A stretch of DNA of 30,716 bases. It comes from Candidatus Peribacteraceae bacterium. Its GTDB lineage: Bacteria > Patescibacteriota > Gracilibacteria > Peribacterales > Peribacteraceae. The position numbers were made by a program, and so were the translations under genes. Positions 7,497 to 15,510 of the stretch are shown piece after piece (within the stretch, counting starts at the first letter, position 1; every line of letters starts with the position of its first letter). The stretch is taken from positions 1 through 30,716 of the forward strand of contig JABFSS010000100.1 in assembly GCA_013140485.1 (NCBI GenBank), given 5' to 3'. The notes beneath the pieces were generated by a model, which saw nothing but the letters and a program-made list of their open reading frames with translations, was not told the DNA's origin and did no database searches.

Positions 7497-8683
7497 TCAT
7501 CGCCGGCTGCCTGGAACTGCTCGCCGTCGCTCTCGCGAAATGGCAGGCGCTCGGCGGCGTCCGGACCGATGAAGCGAAGTATTTGCTGAATATCCCCTAC
7601 CCGCATCCGCCGTTGATGCGCTGGCTGATGTCCATGACCGAAATGCTGCCATTCCAGGAAATGTTCTGGCGCCTGTTACTCGCAACACTGATAGTGCAGG
7701 CCGTCTGGCTGGTGTGGGATCTGACGAACCCTGAGCGGAGCGGAGCGAAGTCGAAGGGTCACTTAGAAGACCGCATGATGATCTGCGCAGGCTGGCTCCT
7801 CTCCTCCGCCGTACTTGTGGGAGCGGGATCCATTCTGCTGGCGCCGGTCATGGCTCTGCAAACGCTGGTGTTCCTCTGGCTGCAAACGAGAAGTGACGTC
7901 TCAAAAAAAATGCCCGCCGCTATCGCGTTGTTCTGGCTGGCGACGGTCTTCACGACGTATACGGGAGTTCTTCTGTTTCCGTTGGTGTGGAACATTCTGC
8001 GGCGAGGCGGCTGTACGATCGCGCAAACCGCTCTATACGTCTTCGGTCCCGTTGTTCTGCTGTTTCTCTATACACTGACGAACCCCTTGGCGCTCGCGAT
8101 CATCCTTGTGCACCGTGACGAAGGACTGCGAACCGGTCTGGCTGCGCAAGCGATGGGATTCGGTACGCTGTGGATCATCGGCGGCGCGGGCGTCGCAAGC
8201 GCCGTGGGCACATGGGGAATTCTCCGCTCGCGGGACAAAGCACTTCTGCTCTCCTTCATACTCGTCTGCGCATACTGCTTCTTTTCGATCACACCCCGGT
8301 ACTATGCAGTGATGCTTACGCCGTTCTTCGTCGCCGGACTCTGGAAAATCTTCCACGCGCGCCGCCATCCTCACGCCTTCCCTCTCTTGGGATGTTTGAT
8401 CTGTGCGAGCGCCGTCATCACCTGGTTCGTACAACCGATTCGGACGCCCGTCGTGGCGCGCGAAGTGATGTCCGCTGCCTCGGGATCCGGAACCGTGCTG
8501 ATATCGGGGCCATTCGGACACGAGTGGCAGTACGAGTCCCGTTCGGAAGTCCGACGCTACCGTCCGGAATTTACAAAAGACGCCGCTGCCATCGTCTGCT
8601 TGAATCCGTGCGAGCCGATGTTTGATACGAGTGGGTGGAAACAGCTGAAAGATCTCCCGGTGGAGGCGTGGGTGAGGAAATGA
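7475..8683 (+). CDS. Polytopic membrane glycosyltransferase-like protein (GT39/ArnT-type)
   Basis: A 402-residue protein with about eight or more hydrophobic helices. Near the N-terminus it reads RTDEAKYLLNIPYPHPPLMRW, matching the acidic DE...Y...HPPL loop of GT39/PMT/ArnT-type enzymes that move a sugar from a polyprenyl-phosphate donor to a lipid or protein on the outer face of the membrane. This fits the upstream polyprenyl-phosphate sugar synthase. It is shorter than typical ArnT (about 550 residues), and the C-terminal soluble part is small. A palindrome between 7728 and 7759 is translated as part of a loop (PERSGAKSKG). Overall homology is inferred from motif and topology only. Confidence 0.6.
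   Translation: MRRKTELIIAGCLELLAVALAKWQALGGVRTDEAKYLLNIPYPHPPLMRWLMSMTEMLPFQEMFWRLLLATLIVQAVWLVWDLTNPERSGAKSKGHLEDRMMICAGWLLSSAVLVGAGSILLAPVMALQTLVFLWLQTRSDVSKKMPAAIALFWLATVFTTYTGVLLFPLVWNILRRGGCTIAQTALYVFGPVVLLFLYTLTNPLALAIILVHRDEGLRTGLAAQAMGFGTLWIIGGAGVASAVGTWGILRSRDKALLLSFILVCAYCFFSITPRYYAVMLTPFFVAGLWKIFHARRHPHAFPLLGCLICASAVITWFVQPIRTPVVAREVMSAASGSGTVLISGPFGHEWQYESRSEVRRYRPEFTKDAAAIVCLNPCEPMFDTSGWKQLKDLPVEAWVRK
7728..7759. repeat. Palindromic GAGCGGAGCGAAG-type repeat inside coding sequence
   Basis: ACCCT (7728-7732) and AGGGT (7755-7759) flank GAGCGGAGCGGAGCGAAGTCGA. This resembles dispersed 'CCCTTCGACTCCGCTCAGGG' palindromes known from many bacteria and shares GCGGAGCGAAG with the element at 15511-15537. 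In frame. Confidence 0.55.
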
Positions 8684-8696
8684 TAAGGACAGACGA

Positions 8697-9644
8697 TCAC
8701 ATCTTGAAATACTCACGATACCACTCAACAAATTTCGGAACTCCCTCTTGAATCATCGTCTTTGGTTGGAAACCCAGTTTCTCTTTGGCATGGGATATGT
8801 CCGCAGACGTGACGCGCACGTCCCCGGGCTGCATGGGCAGGAATTCTTTCTTCGCTTCTTTGCCGCAGCTCACTTCGATCATGCGGACGTACTCCATCAG
8901 CTCTTCTTTCCTCCCGCATCCGAGATTGAAGATCTCCTCGGGATAATTTTTATCGAGCGCGGCAATGATTCCCGCAGCGACATCGTCGACGTAGGTGAAA
9001 TCGCGCTGCATTTTTCCTTCGCCGAAGATTTGGAGCGGTTTGCCTTTGAGAAGAGCGTCGGTGAAGAGGAACAGTGCCATGTCGGGCCGTCCGTACGGGC
9101 CGTAGACGGTAAAGAAGCGCAGACCGGTGACGGGAATGCCGTAGAGATGATGGTAGATGTGCGCCTGGAGTTCGTTGTCCTTCTTCGTCATGCCGTAGAG
9201 CGAGACTTGGTTGTCGGTGCGGTCGGTTTCTTTCGCCGGATACGATTCGTTGCCGCCGTAGACCGACGAACTCGACGCGTAGATGAACCCGCCGATCTTC
9301 TGCAGCCGGGCTTCGTCTATCATTTCGAAGAAGCCTTGGATATTCGTCGAAATATATTCCTCGGGATGCTCGAACGAATACCGAACGCCCGCGAGCGCGG
9401 CGAGATGACAGACGCGGTCGCAGCCTTTCATGCACTTTTTGACCGTCGCGCGGTCGAGGATGCTCCCACGCGTGAACGTGAATCCCTTTTTGCCCTCGAG
9501 CATCTTGAGCCGAGCCTCTTTGAGAGACGGATCGTAGTACGGACTCATGTTGTCGAGCCCCACCACCTCGTCCCCTCTTTTGAGAAGTTCCTGGGCAACA
9601 TGGAACCCGATGAAGCCGGCACAGCCGGTTAGGAAGACCTTCAT
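8697..9644 (-). CDS. UDP-glucuronate 4-epimerase-like SDR
   Basis: A 315-residue extended SDR. It has GCAGFIG (residues 7-13), LDNMSPYYDPSLKEARL (residues 30-46), which is diagnostic of UDP-glucuronate 4-epimerases (CapI/LpsL-like), SSSSVYGG, and catalytic Tyr150/Lys154 in YGMTK. It is expected to convert UDP-glucuronate to UDP-galacturonate in the cytosol. The UDP-glucose dehydrogenase at 11746-13056 would supply the substrate, making a two-step route to uronic-acid surface glycans. TAAAAT (9656-9651) ends 6 nt before the ATG. It is convergent with the GT39-like gene (13 nt apart). Confidence 0.85.
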   Translation of the reverse strand: MKVFLTGCAGFIGFHVAQELLKRGDEVVGLDNMSPYYDPSLKEARLKMLEGKKGFTFTRGSILDRATVKKCMKGCDRVCHLAALAGVRYSFEHPEEYISTNIQGFFEMIDEARLQKIGGFIYASSSSVYGGNESYPAKETDRTDNQVSLYGMTKKDNELQAHIYHHLYGIPVTGLRFFTVYGPYGRPDMALFLFTDALLKGKPLQIFGEGKMQRDFTYVDDVAAGIIAALDKNYPEEIFNLGCGRKEELMEYVRMIEVSCGKEAKKEFLPMQPGDVRVTSADISHAKEKLGFQPKTMIQEGVPKFVEWYREYFKM

Positions 9645-9650
9645 ACAGCC

Positions 9651-9656
9651 ATTTTA
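9651..9656 (-). promoter_or_regulatory. -10 box TAAAAT for UDP-glucuronate epimerase
   Basis: TAAAAT on the minus strand, exactly 6 nt (GGCTGT) before the ATG at 9644. No Shine-Dalgarno; leaderless transcript predicted. Confidence 0.5.
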
Positions 9657-9735
9657 GCCTTTCCAAAGGCAAAAAGTCTATGGCGGCATTAATTTCTCTT
9701 GTGATGTCAAAAATGATCCATATGCTGCTCAACTC

Positions 9736-9963
9736 ATGGAGACGCAAGCACTTCCCGACATCGACGGCGCTCTGAAAAGGATGATCACCGCCACAAGTGT
9801 CGGAGGAAAGTCGCTGAATCCGACTGTCGATCTGAAGAGCGCACGCAAGCTCGTTCTTGCCACATTGAAAAAAACTCCTGATGAAAACATCTATTCTGTA
9901 TGCGGTTATGTCGTGTGGAAAATGTGTGGCGAAAAAGCGGGAGTGTTTAAGGAGACCAAATGA
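9736..9963 (+). CDS. Small hypothetical protein
   Basis: A 75-residue soluble protein, not recognised. It contains two cysteines near the C-terminus (Cys60 and Cys68) in CGYVVWKMCGEKAG. TATGCT at 9721-9726 ends 9 nt before the ATG, so the leader would be very short. It is convergent with the metalloprotease-like gene. Composition looks more AT-rich than the sugar genes. Confidence 0.5.
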   Translation: METQALPDIDGALKRMITATSVGGKSLNPTVDLKSARKLVLATLKKTPDENIYSVCGYVVWKMCGEKAGVFKETK

Positions 9964-9986
9964 CTGATCTCGGATGATGGACTCCG

Positions 9987-11696
9987 CTATTTCTCTCCTT
10001 TCCTCTCATCACGTTCGCGCTTGAGCGTATCAAGAAACTGAAGAAGATTCTTATCCCCCTCTTTTTTCATATCCATATTCTTCTGTGCCTTTGCAAAATC
10101 CTTCTCGGTCAACCGGAAGGGTTCATCGCGAACTGGCTTCCATTCTTTTCCATCCATAGGAGACTGGGCCTCAATGATGACGGGTGTATCAATATAACTT
10201 CGAATCTCGTTCGGATCGGAATTTTGCTGAAGAATGTCTTCGCATACACCATCAGGAGTAATGCATACGTATATATTACCTTTCACCGGAACAACAATGG
10301 TCTGCTCTCGAAACTTGAGGCGATACGCGAAGTCGACGGTCTTTGATTCTTCTAGATTCTCGTCCATTTCATACGCCGAAAGCGCTCCCCATCCGTCCGC
10401 TCGAGAACACCAGTACACTTTCTTCCCGGGTTTTTGCTGTGCAAATATGTTTGCTGCTTTCAATCGAGCAGTAAAACCGGGAATAGCGCTATCAGCTGCT
10501 CTCAGCCATGCATCTTGCTGCATCGGACCCTCAACAAATTGCTCTTTCTGCTTGGAAATTTCAAAAAGCTTCCGGAGGTTTTTGCCATCTTGCTTCACAG
10601 CCTTCCACAAGGCCCGTGCTTGTATCCATCCTCGAACACTATGAAAACCATCAAATTCTTTATCGGGTACGTAATTCACCGTTGTTCCAAGATCATCTGG
10701 ATCACCAAACAGAACTTGATAATCTCCGCCGCCAAATAGTTCAGGTAAATCTTTGTATCCCTCGACATGTTGGGATAAGAACGTTGGAACGATTTCTGCC
10801 ATGCCCTCCTGGAAGGAATCCGGCGCTCTCGGCGCGCTCGCATGTCCCATCTCATGACCAATTGTGTGTCGCTGATTCAGCCGGTCGTACTCCGAGTGCT
10901 CAAAAAGATAATCCAATATGGGCAATTTGAGAGTATCCATTTTCCCCATCAGTTTGAAGTCGTCGTCGGTAATGTCTCCACCCATATACACAAAATCGCG
11001 AACGGTTGCGCCCATGGACTGCCTTCCACTCATATTGAGAGCGCTCCTTGTGGTAACCACTCGAAATTGTTCCGATGCAGTGTTGCCCGTCGTTAGCGAC
11101 ACATCGCGCCAGATGTCATGAATCTTGAGATCGTTTTCCAAGAGATTCTGCACCGATTGTTCGTCGTGCAGCGAGAGTACTGTGTTATCGAGTGTGTACA
11201 AAAATCGGCTATTGGCTCCGAGCACTTTCGCACGGTAGGACCGTTCCTGCATCGCCTCTTCCGAGAGTCCTGGAACGTAATACTTCTTTCCCTCTTCCAA
11301 TGTCAGGACTTTCAGGCCAGGAAATAATGTTTGCACTTCGGTGACTGCCAGAAATTCCCCATCCTTTCTCGTGACCACGATGCCGGTACTGACCGGCGGA
11401 GCGTCTTTTTTCTTCACTTCAACTCCGAGCTTCCCCGGAATTTGATAGGTTGCCTCACCTTTCGCATTTTTCCAGACATTACGCGACACCGCATACAGCA
11501 ACCATCCGATGCTCTCGGTCACGGGTCGGACGAACGCTTCCATACGCGCAGGAGTGAGCTCGTACTGATTTTCCTGAAACGCCGGAATTGTCGAACTGCG
11601 AACAATTTTGCAATCTTCACCATCCACCTCCAACCAATGAGGCAGAATGCCTTCGGGAATCTTCGGACTATCAGGATATTTATCTGCTATAGACAT
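9987..11696 (-). CDS. Orphan protein with HExxH zinc-metallopeptidase motif
   Basis: A 569-residue protein of unknown family. HTIGHEMGHAS places a perfect HExxH at residues 281-285, followed by the acidic FQEGMAEIV (Glu298 and Glu301), a spacing compatible with a gluzincin-type third zinc ligand. There is no signal peptide or membrane helix, so a cytoplasmic location, or export by an unknown route, is implied. The N-terminal 270 residues and the C-terminal 200, rich in charged residues, match nothing I recognise. Transcription probably starts at the ATG: an extended -10 (TG-T-TATAAT) ends 7 nt upstream. The gene is lower in GC than its neighbours and may be acquired. Peptidase activity is inferred from the motif only. 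Confidence 0.7.
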   Translation of the reverse strand: MSIADKYPDSPKIPEGILPHWLEVDGEDCKIVRSSTIPAFQENQYELTPARMEAFVRPVTESIGWLLYAVSRNVWKNAKGEATYQIPGKLGVEVKKKDAPPVSTGIVVTRKDGEFLAVTEVQTLFPGLKVLTLEEGKKYYVPGLSEEAMQERSYRAKVLGANSRFLYTLDNTVLSLHDEQSVQNLLENDLKIHDIWRDVSLTTGNTASEQFRVVTTRSALNMSGRQSMGATVRDFVYMGGDITDDDFKLMGKMDTLKLPILDYLFEHSEYDRLNQRHTIGHEMGHASAPRAPDSFQEGMAEIVPTFLSQHVEGYKDLPELFGGGDYQVLFGDPDDLGTTVNYVPDKEFDGFHSVRGWIQARALWKAVKQDGKNLRKLFEISKQKEQFVEGPMQQDAWLRAADSAIPGFTARLKAANIFAQQKPGKKVYWCSRADGWGALSAYEMDENLEESKTVDFAYRLKFREQTIVVPVKGNIYVCITPDGVCEDILQQNSDPNEIRSYIDTPVIIEAQSPMDGKEWKPVRDEPFRLTEKDFAKAQKNMDMKKEGDKNLLQFLDTLKRERDERKGEK

Positions 11697-11703
11697 TGAT
11701 GTT

Positions 11704-11712
11704 ATTATAACA
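11704..11712 (-). promoter_or_regulatory. Consensus extended -10 (TGTTATAAT) for metalloprotease-like gene
   Basis: On the minus strand TG (11712-11711), one base, then perfect TATAAT (11709-11704), 7 nt before the ATG at 11696. One of the best promoter matches in the window; predicts a leaderless mRNA. Confidence 0.65.
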
Positions 11713-11745
11713 CAATTTTACTATTTAGAACATGACCATCTTTCT

Positions 11746-13056
11746 CTACCGTAAGCCAATCCCATGGTATTCCAATCCCCCCTCCCGCACCTCTTTCGGT
11801 TCATAGACATTTCGCCCATCCCAGAGATCATTCCCTTTCATGACCTTCTTCAAGTCGCCCATGTCCGCACCGCGGAAGATGTCCCATTCGGTGAGGAGGA
11901 GGACGGCGTGAGCTCCTTCGGCCGCCTCCATCGCTGACGATGTGAACGTGACGCCGGACGGCAATAACTTTTTTGCATTCTCCATCGCTTCCGGGTCAAA
12001 TGCACGGACGCCGTGACCGGCATCGAGCAGCATCGGGATCAGGTCGAGGCTCGGCGCTTCGCGCATGTCGTCGGTCTTGGGCTTAAACGCGAGACCCCAG
12101 ACCGCGACCGTAGACTTCGGCGGAAGTGATGCGAGGATTTTTTTGAAGAACCGCTCACGCTGCTTCGCGTTGATCTTGTCGGTCGCTTCGACGATGGAGA
12201 AATCGAGACCGTGTTCTTTCGCCGTCGCCATCAGCGCTTTGACGTCCTTGGGGAAGCAACTGCCCCCGTACCCGATGCCCGCATGCAGGAACCGCGGCCC
12301 GATGCGGTTATCGAGGCCCATGCCCTTCGCGATGTCGCGAATGTTGGCACCGGTCTTCTCACAGAGCTCCGTAAGCATATTGATGAAGCTGATCTTGGTC
12401 GCGAGGAACGCATTTGAAGCATATTTGACGATTTCCGCGCTTTCGCGGCTCATGAAGACCATCGGTTTCCCCACGCGGGTGATCGGCCGGTACAAATCTT
12501 CCATGATTTTTCGCGCGTGATCGTTCTGATTCACACCGACAACGATGCGGTCGGGCATCAGCGTGTCTCCCACCGCCATTCCCTCGCGTAGGAATTCCGG
12601 ATTGCTGACGACGGGAATCTTGAGACTCGCTCCGCGGTCTTTGAGAACCTTCGACATTCTCTCTTCGCATTTCTCGCCCGTGCCGACCGGCACCGTAGAT
12701 TTATTGACGAAGATCAAATCGTGATCGGCGAATTTCGCCACGGTCTCCGCCACGGTGAACACGGCGCGCAGATCGGCCTTGTGATCTTCGCCCTGCGGAG
12801 TGGCGACGGCGGAAAAGACGACCTGCACATGCGGGAGCGTGGCTGCGAGGTCCGTGGTAAAGGAGAGCAGCTTGCTCTTGAGTCCTTTCACGATCAGTTC
12901 CTCCAGCCCGGGCTCGTAGATGGGACTCTTGCCGCTCTTGAGCATCGCGACCTTGGCGGCGTCGATATCGACGCCCGTGACGGTGTGGCCTAATTCAGCA
13001 AAACACGCTGCTGAAACAAGACCCACGTAGCCGGTGCCGACGACAGCAATTTTCAT
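11746..13056 (-). CDS. ugd: UDP-glucose 6-dehydrogenase
   Basis: A 436-residue protein of standard UGD length. It has the N-terminal NAD fold GTGYVGLVSAACFAELGH (residues 7-24), STVPVGTG near 120, the helix KYASNAFLATKISFIN (from Lys211) and the catalytic-cysteine motif GYGGSCFPKD (Cys267), then the C-terminal UDP-binding domain (VAVWGLAFKPKTDDMREAPS). It oxidises UDP-glucose to UDP-glucuronate with two NAD+. The UDP-glucuronate 4-epimerase encoded at 8697-9644 is the likely next step. TAAACT ends 6 nt before the ATG. Family members also act on GDP-mannose or UDP-ManNAc, but the motifs fit UDP-glucose best. Confidence 0.9.
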   Translation of the reverse strand: MKIAVVGTGYVGLVSAACFAELGHTVTGVDIDAAKVAMLKSGKSPIYEPGLEELIVKGLKSKLLSFTTDLAATLPHVQVVFSAVATPQGEDHKADLRAVFTVAETVAKFADHDLIFVNKSTVPVGTGEKCEERMSKVLKDRGASLKIPVVSNPEFLREGMAVGDTLMPDRIVVGVNQNDHARKIMEDLYRPITRVGKPMVFMSRESAEIVKYASNAFLATKISFINMLTELCEKTGANIRDIAKGMGLDNRIGPRFLHAGIGYGGSCFPKDVKALMATAKEHGLDFSIVEATDKINAKQRERFFKKILASLPPKSTVAVWGLAFKPKTDDMREAPSLDLIPMLLDAGHGVRAFDPEAMENAKKLLPSGVTFTSSAMEAAEGAHAVLLLTEWDIFRGADMGDLKKVMKGNDLWDGRNVYEPKEVREGGLEYHGIGLR

Positions 13057-13062
13057 AAGGGG

Positions 13063-13068
13063 AGTTTA
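13063..13068 (-). promoter_or_regulatory. -10 box TAAACT for ugd
   Basis: TAAACT on the minus strand, then CCCCTT, then ATG at 13056: a 6-nt gap and no Shine-Dalgarno. Confidence 0.45.
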
Positions 13069-13088
13069 GCGTTGAGGAACCCATCCGT

Positions 13089-13147
13089 GAATCATGAATT
13101 ATGAAGCATGAATCATGCCTAATTCGTGATTCTTGATTCATAATTCA
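13089..13147. repeat. ATGAATTA-unit inverted-repeat element
   Basis: TGAATTATGAA (13095-13105) pairs with TTCATAATTCA (13137-13147). The interior repeats GCATGAATCATGC and GTGATTCTTGATTCA. It lies between the divergent ugd and PfkB genes; fourth copy of the family in this window. Confidence 0.82.
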
Positions 13148-13172
13148 CCTCCAGTCATCAGAAAACCTCTGC

Positions 13173-13178
13173 TACGCT
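13173..13178 (+). promoter_or_regulatory. -10-like TACGCT for PfkB kinase
   Basis: TACGCT, then CGGTCC, then ATG at 13185: the same 6-nt gap as at other genes here. Confidence 0.4.
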
Positions 13179-13184
13179 CGGTCC

Positions 13185-14135
13185 ATGAAGATTCTCGTAA
13201 CCGGCTCGATAGCCTACGACGTCCTCCTCCAATACGCCGGCTCCTTTAAGGAAGCGATCAAGGGAACGGATCTCGACGGACTCTCCGTCTCGTTCTTCAG
13301 CCCCCACTACGCCAAACACCATGGAGGTACGGGCGCGAACATCAGCTGGAACCTGCGTCTTCTAAATCAGGCCCCCATGCTCGTGGGAACGGTGGGCAGC
13401 GACGGCGGCGAATATGTGGCATTGATGGAAGAACGCGGGATTTCCGTCACACACATCGAGACGCTCAGCAAGCATGTGACGGCCACGGCGATCATCGGCA
13501 CCGACAACGCCGCGAGGCAAATCGCCTTCTTCCACCCCGGCGCCGACGCGCACGGCACATGGCCTGACTTGAGTGATGATAGGGAGGACATCGCCTGGGG
13601 CATCGTCAGTCCCCGTAACGGAACATTGATGGTGGAAGCCGGGCAGTGGCTGGCAGCACAGAAAATCCCGTGGATCTTCGATCCCGGCCAACTGATCATC
13701 GGACTGGGTAAAGACGAACTTCTCACCGGCATGAAGACGAGCGACGCGACGGTCGTGAACGAATACGAGTGGAAACTCCTAAGCGAGAAGACCGGACTTA
13801 CGATTGAGAGTTTTTTGAAGATCTCGCCGACGCTGATCGTCACTTTGGGCGAACGCGGCGTGGCGATTCATACGAGGAAGGAAGGGCTGGTGGAAATTCC
13901 CGCCTGCAAAGCCGACAAACTCGTGAATCCCACCGGCGCAGGTGACGCGCTCAGGGCCGGCTTCCTGACGGGACTCTCAAAGGGATGGACGCTCAAGCAG
14001 TGTGGGATGCTCGGAGCCTCACTTGCGTCCTTTGTTGTGGAACAAGAGGGAACATTGATAGATTTTTTGGATCTGAATGACGTGTGGAGCAGGGCGGAAG
14101 GGGCGTATGGGGAGGCGCTGCCTGCTTTACAGTGA
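13185..14135 (+). CDS. PfkB-family kinase, possibly adenosine kinase
   Basis: A 316-residue ribokinase/PfkB fold protein: GGTGANISWNLRLLN (residues 47-61, substrate loop), DPGQ, VNEYEWKLL and the signature NPTGAGDALRAGF with catalytic Asp254. The family phosphorylates sugars or nucleosides with ATP. The next gene is S-adenosylhomocysteine hydrolase, whose adenosine product must be removed to pull its reaction forward, so adenosine kinase is the most economical reading. This is inference from context, as the motifs do not separate ribokinase, fructokinase and adenosine kinase. The stop codon lies inside the left arm of the GTGAAAAG inverted repeat. Confidence 0.78.
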   Translation: MKILVTGSIAYDVLLQYAGSFKEAIKGTDLDGLSVSFFSPHYAKHHGGTGANISWNLRLLNQAPMLVGTVGSDGGEYVALMEERGISVTHIETLSKHVTATAIIGTDNAARQIAFFHPGADAHGTWPDLSDDREDIAWGIVSPRNGTLMVEAGQWLAAQKIPWIFDPGQLIIGLGKDELLTGMKTSDATVVNEYEWKLLSEKTGLTIESFLKISPTLIVTLGERGVAIHTRKEGLVEIPACKADKLVNPTGAGDALRAGFLTGLSKGWTLKQCGMLGASLASFVVEQEGTLIDFLDLNDVWSRAEGAYGEALPALQ

Positions 14136-14244
14136 AAAGTGAATAGTGAATAGTGAAAAGTGAAAAATTGAACGTAGACATAGGAAAATCTATGGAAGAG
14201 AATACGTGCGCCAACTTTTCACTTTTCATTTTTAACTTTTCACT
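14131..14244. repeat. GTGAAAAG-unit inverted-repeat element
   Basis: The left arm (14131-14162), a string of AGTGAAAAG/AGTGAATAG units, is complementary over about 26 of 32 positions to the right arm (14213-14244; ACTTTTCACTTTTCATT units). The 50-nt loop includes the small palindrome ATAG-GAAAAT-CTAT. It overlaps the PfkB stop codon and ends 10 nt before the ahcY start. Same design as the ATGAATTA elements but a different unit. Confidence 0.8.
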
Positions 14245-14254
14245 CGTTCGCCCG

Positions 14255-15508
14255 ATGTCCTACGTCAAAGACCCTTCCCAGGCCGCCCAAGGAAAACTCA
14301 ATTTGGAGATTGCCGAGCGAAGAATGGGCGCGTTGCTCGTGGTTCGCGAGAGATTCAAGAAAGAGCAACCCTTCAAAGGCCTCACGATCGGCATGGCGCT
14401 CCACGTGACGAAGGAAACCGGCATCCTGGTCCGCACGCTCGTCGCGGGCGGCGCAAAAGTCGCGATCACGGGCTGCAATCCCCTCAGCACGCAGGACGAC
14501 GTGGCGGCCGCACTCGCCGAAGAAGAGAACGTTCTTGTCTGGGGCTATAAAGGAGAGAATAAGGAGGACTACTACCGTTTCATGAACGCGGTCATCGAAA
14601 CCAAGCCGCACATCACCATCGACGACGGCTGCGACCTGGTGACCGAAATCCATACGAAGCACACCGGCCTCCTCCCGACGCTCATCGGTGGATGTGAAGA
14701 AACGACGACCGGCATTATTCGCTTGAAGGCGATGGCGCGGGACGGCGCGCTCAAGATCCCGATGATCGCCGTGAACGACAACAAAACGAAGCATTTGATG
14801 GATAACTACTACGGCACGGGCCAGTCGACCTTCGACGGCATCCTCCGTTCGACGAACCTGCTCATCGCCGGCAAGACCGTGGTGATTCTCGGCTACGGCA
14901 GCTGCGGCAAAGGAGTGGCGATGCGCGCACAGGGACTGGGTGCGCAGGTGATCGTGACCGAAGTCGATAACTTCGCCGCCTTGCAGGCGATGATGGACGG
15001 CCACCGCGTGATGAAAATGGAAGACGCCTCGGCGATCGGCGATCTCTTCATCACCGTCACGGGCAACCTGCATGTGATCCGCTGGGAACACATGGACAAG
15101 ATGAAAGACGGCGCCGTCCTCGCGAACTCCGGCCACTTCGACTGCGAACTCGATCTCGCGACATTGGAGAAGAAAGCCCGCCGCAAGCGCCGCGTCCGCC
15201 ATTACCTCGATGAATACTTGATGACCTCCGGACGCGTGATCTACGTCGCAGGTGAAGGCCGCCTGGTGAACCTCGCCTCAGCCGAGGGACATCCCAGTGA
15301 AGTCATGAGCTTGAGCTTCTGCGGCCAAGCGCTCGCCTGCGAGTACCTGGTAAAGAACCGCGGCAAGCTCAAAGCCGAAGTGATCACGCTTCCACCCGAG
15401 ATTGACGACACGATCTCCGCGTACCAGCTTGCGACGATGGGTGTGGAGATAGATGAACTGACAACAGAGCAGAAGAAGTACTTAGCTTCATGGCAGGAAG
15501 GCACCTAA
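14255..15508 (+). CDS. ahcY: S-adenosylhomocysteine hydrolase
   Basis: A 417-residue protein starting MSYVKDPSQAAQGKLNLEIA. It has the substrate residues GMALHVTKET (His50) and ITIDDGCDLV (Asp123-Asp124), EETTTG, DNYYGTGQST, the NAD-binding GYGSCGKG (213-220) and NSGHFDCEL near residue 290. It splits S-adenosylhomocysteine to adenosine and homocysteine with tightly bound NAD+, relieving inhibition of methyltransferases. The length fits the short form that lacks the roughly 40-residue insertion of many proteobacterial and eukaryotic enzymes. The ATG at 14255 is preferred over an upstream ATG whose extension would be the translated repeat arm. No clear -10 is visible just before it, so it may be cotranscribed with the PfkB gene. 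Confidence 0.93.
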   Translation: MSYVKDPSQAAQGKLNLEIAERRMGALLVVRERFKKEQPFKGLTIGMALHVTKETGILVRTLVAGGAKVAITGCNPLSTQDDVAAALAEEENVLVWGYKGENKEDYYRFMNAVIETKPHITIDDGCDLVTEIHTKHTGLLPTLIGGCEETTTGIIRLKAMARDGALKIPMIAVNDNKTKHLMDNYYGTGQSTFDGILRSTNLLIAGKTVVILGYGSCGKGVAMRAQGLGAQVIVTEVDNFAALQAMMDGHRVMKMEDASAIGDLFITVTGNLHVIRWEHMDKMKDGAVLANSGHFDCELDLATLEKKARRKRRVRHYLDEYLMTSGRVIYVAGEGRLVNLASAEGHPSEVMSLSFCGQALACEYLVKNRGKLKAEVITLPPEIDDTISAYQLATMGVEIDELTTEQKKYLASWQEGT

Positions 15509-15510
15509 TT

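Noticed and set aside
8748..9632. Long plus-strand open frame opposite the UDP-glucuronate epimerase
   Set aside because: A shadow of a well-supported SDR gene; no motifs or start signal of its own.
14153..14254. N-terminal extension of ahcY from an upstream ATG
   Set aside because: The added residues are translation of the GTGAAAAG repeat arms; the conserved protein starts at 14255.
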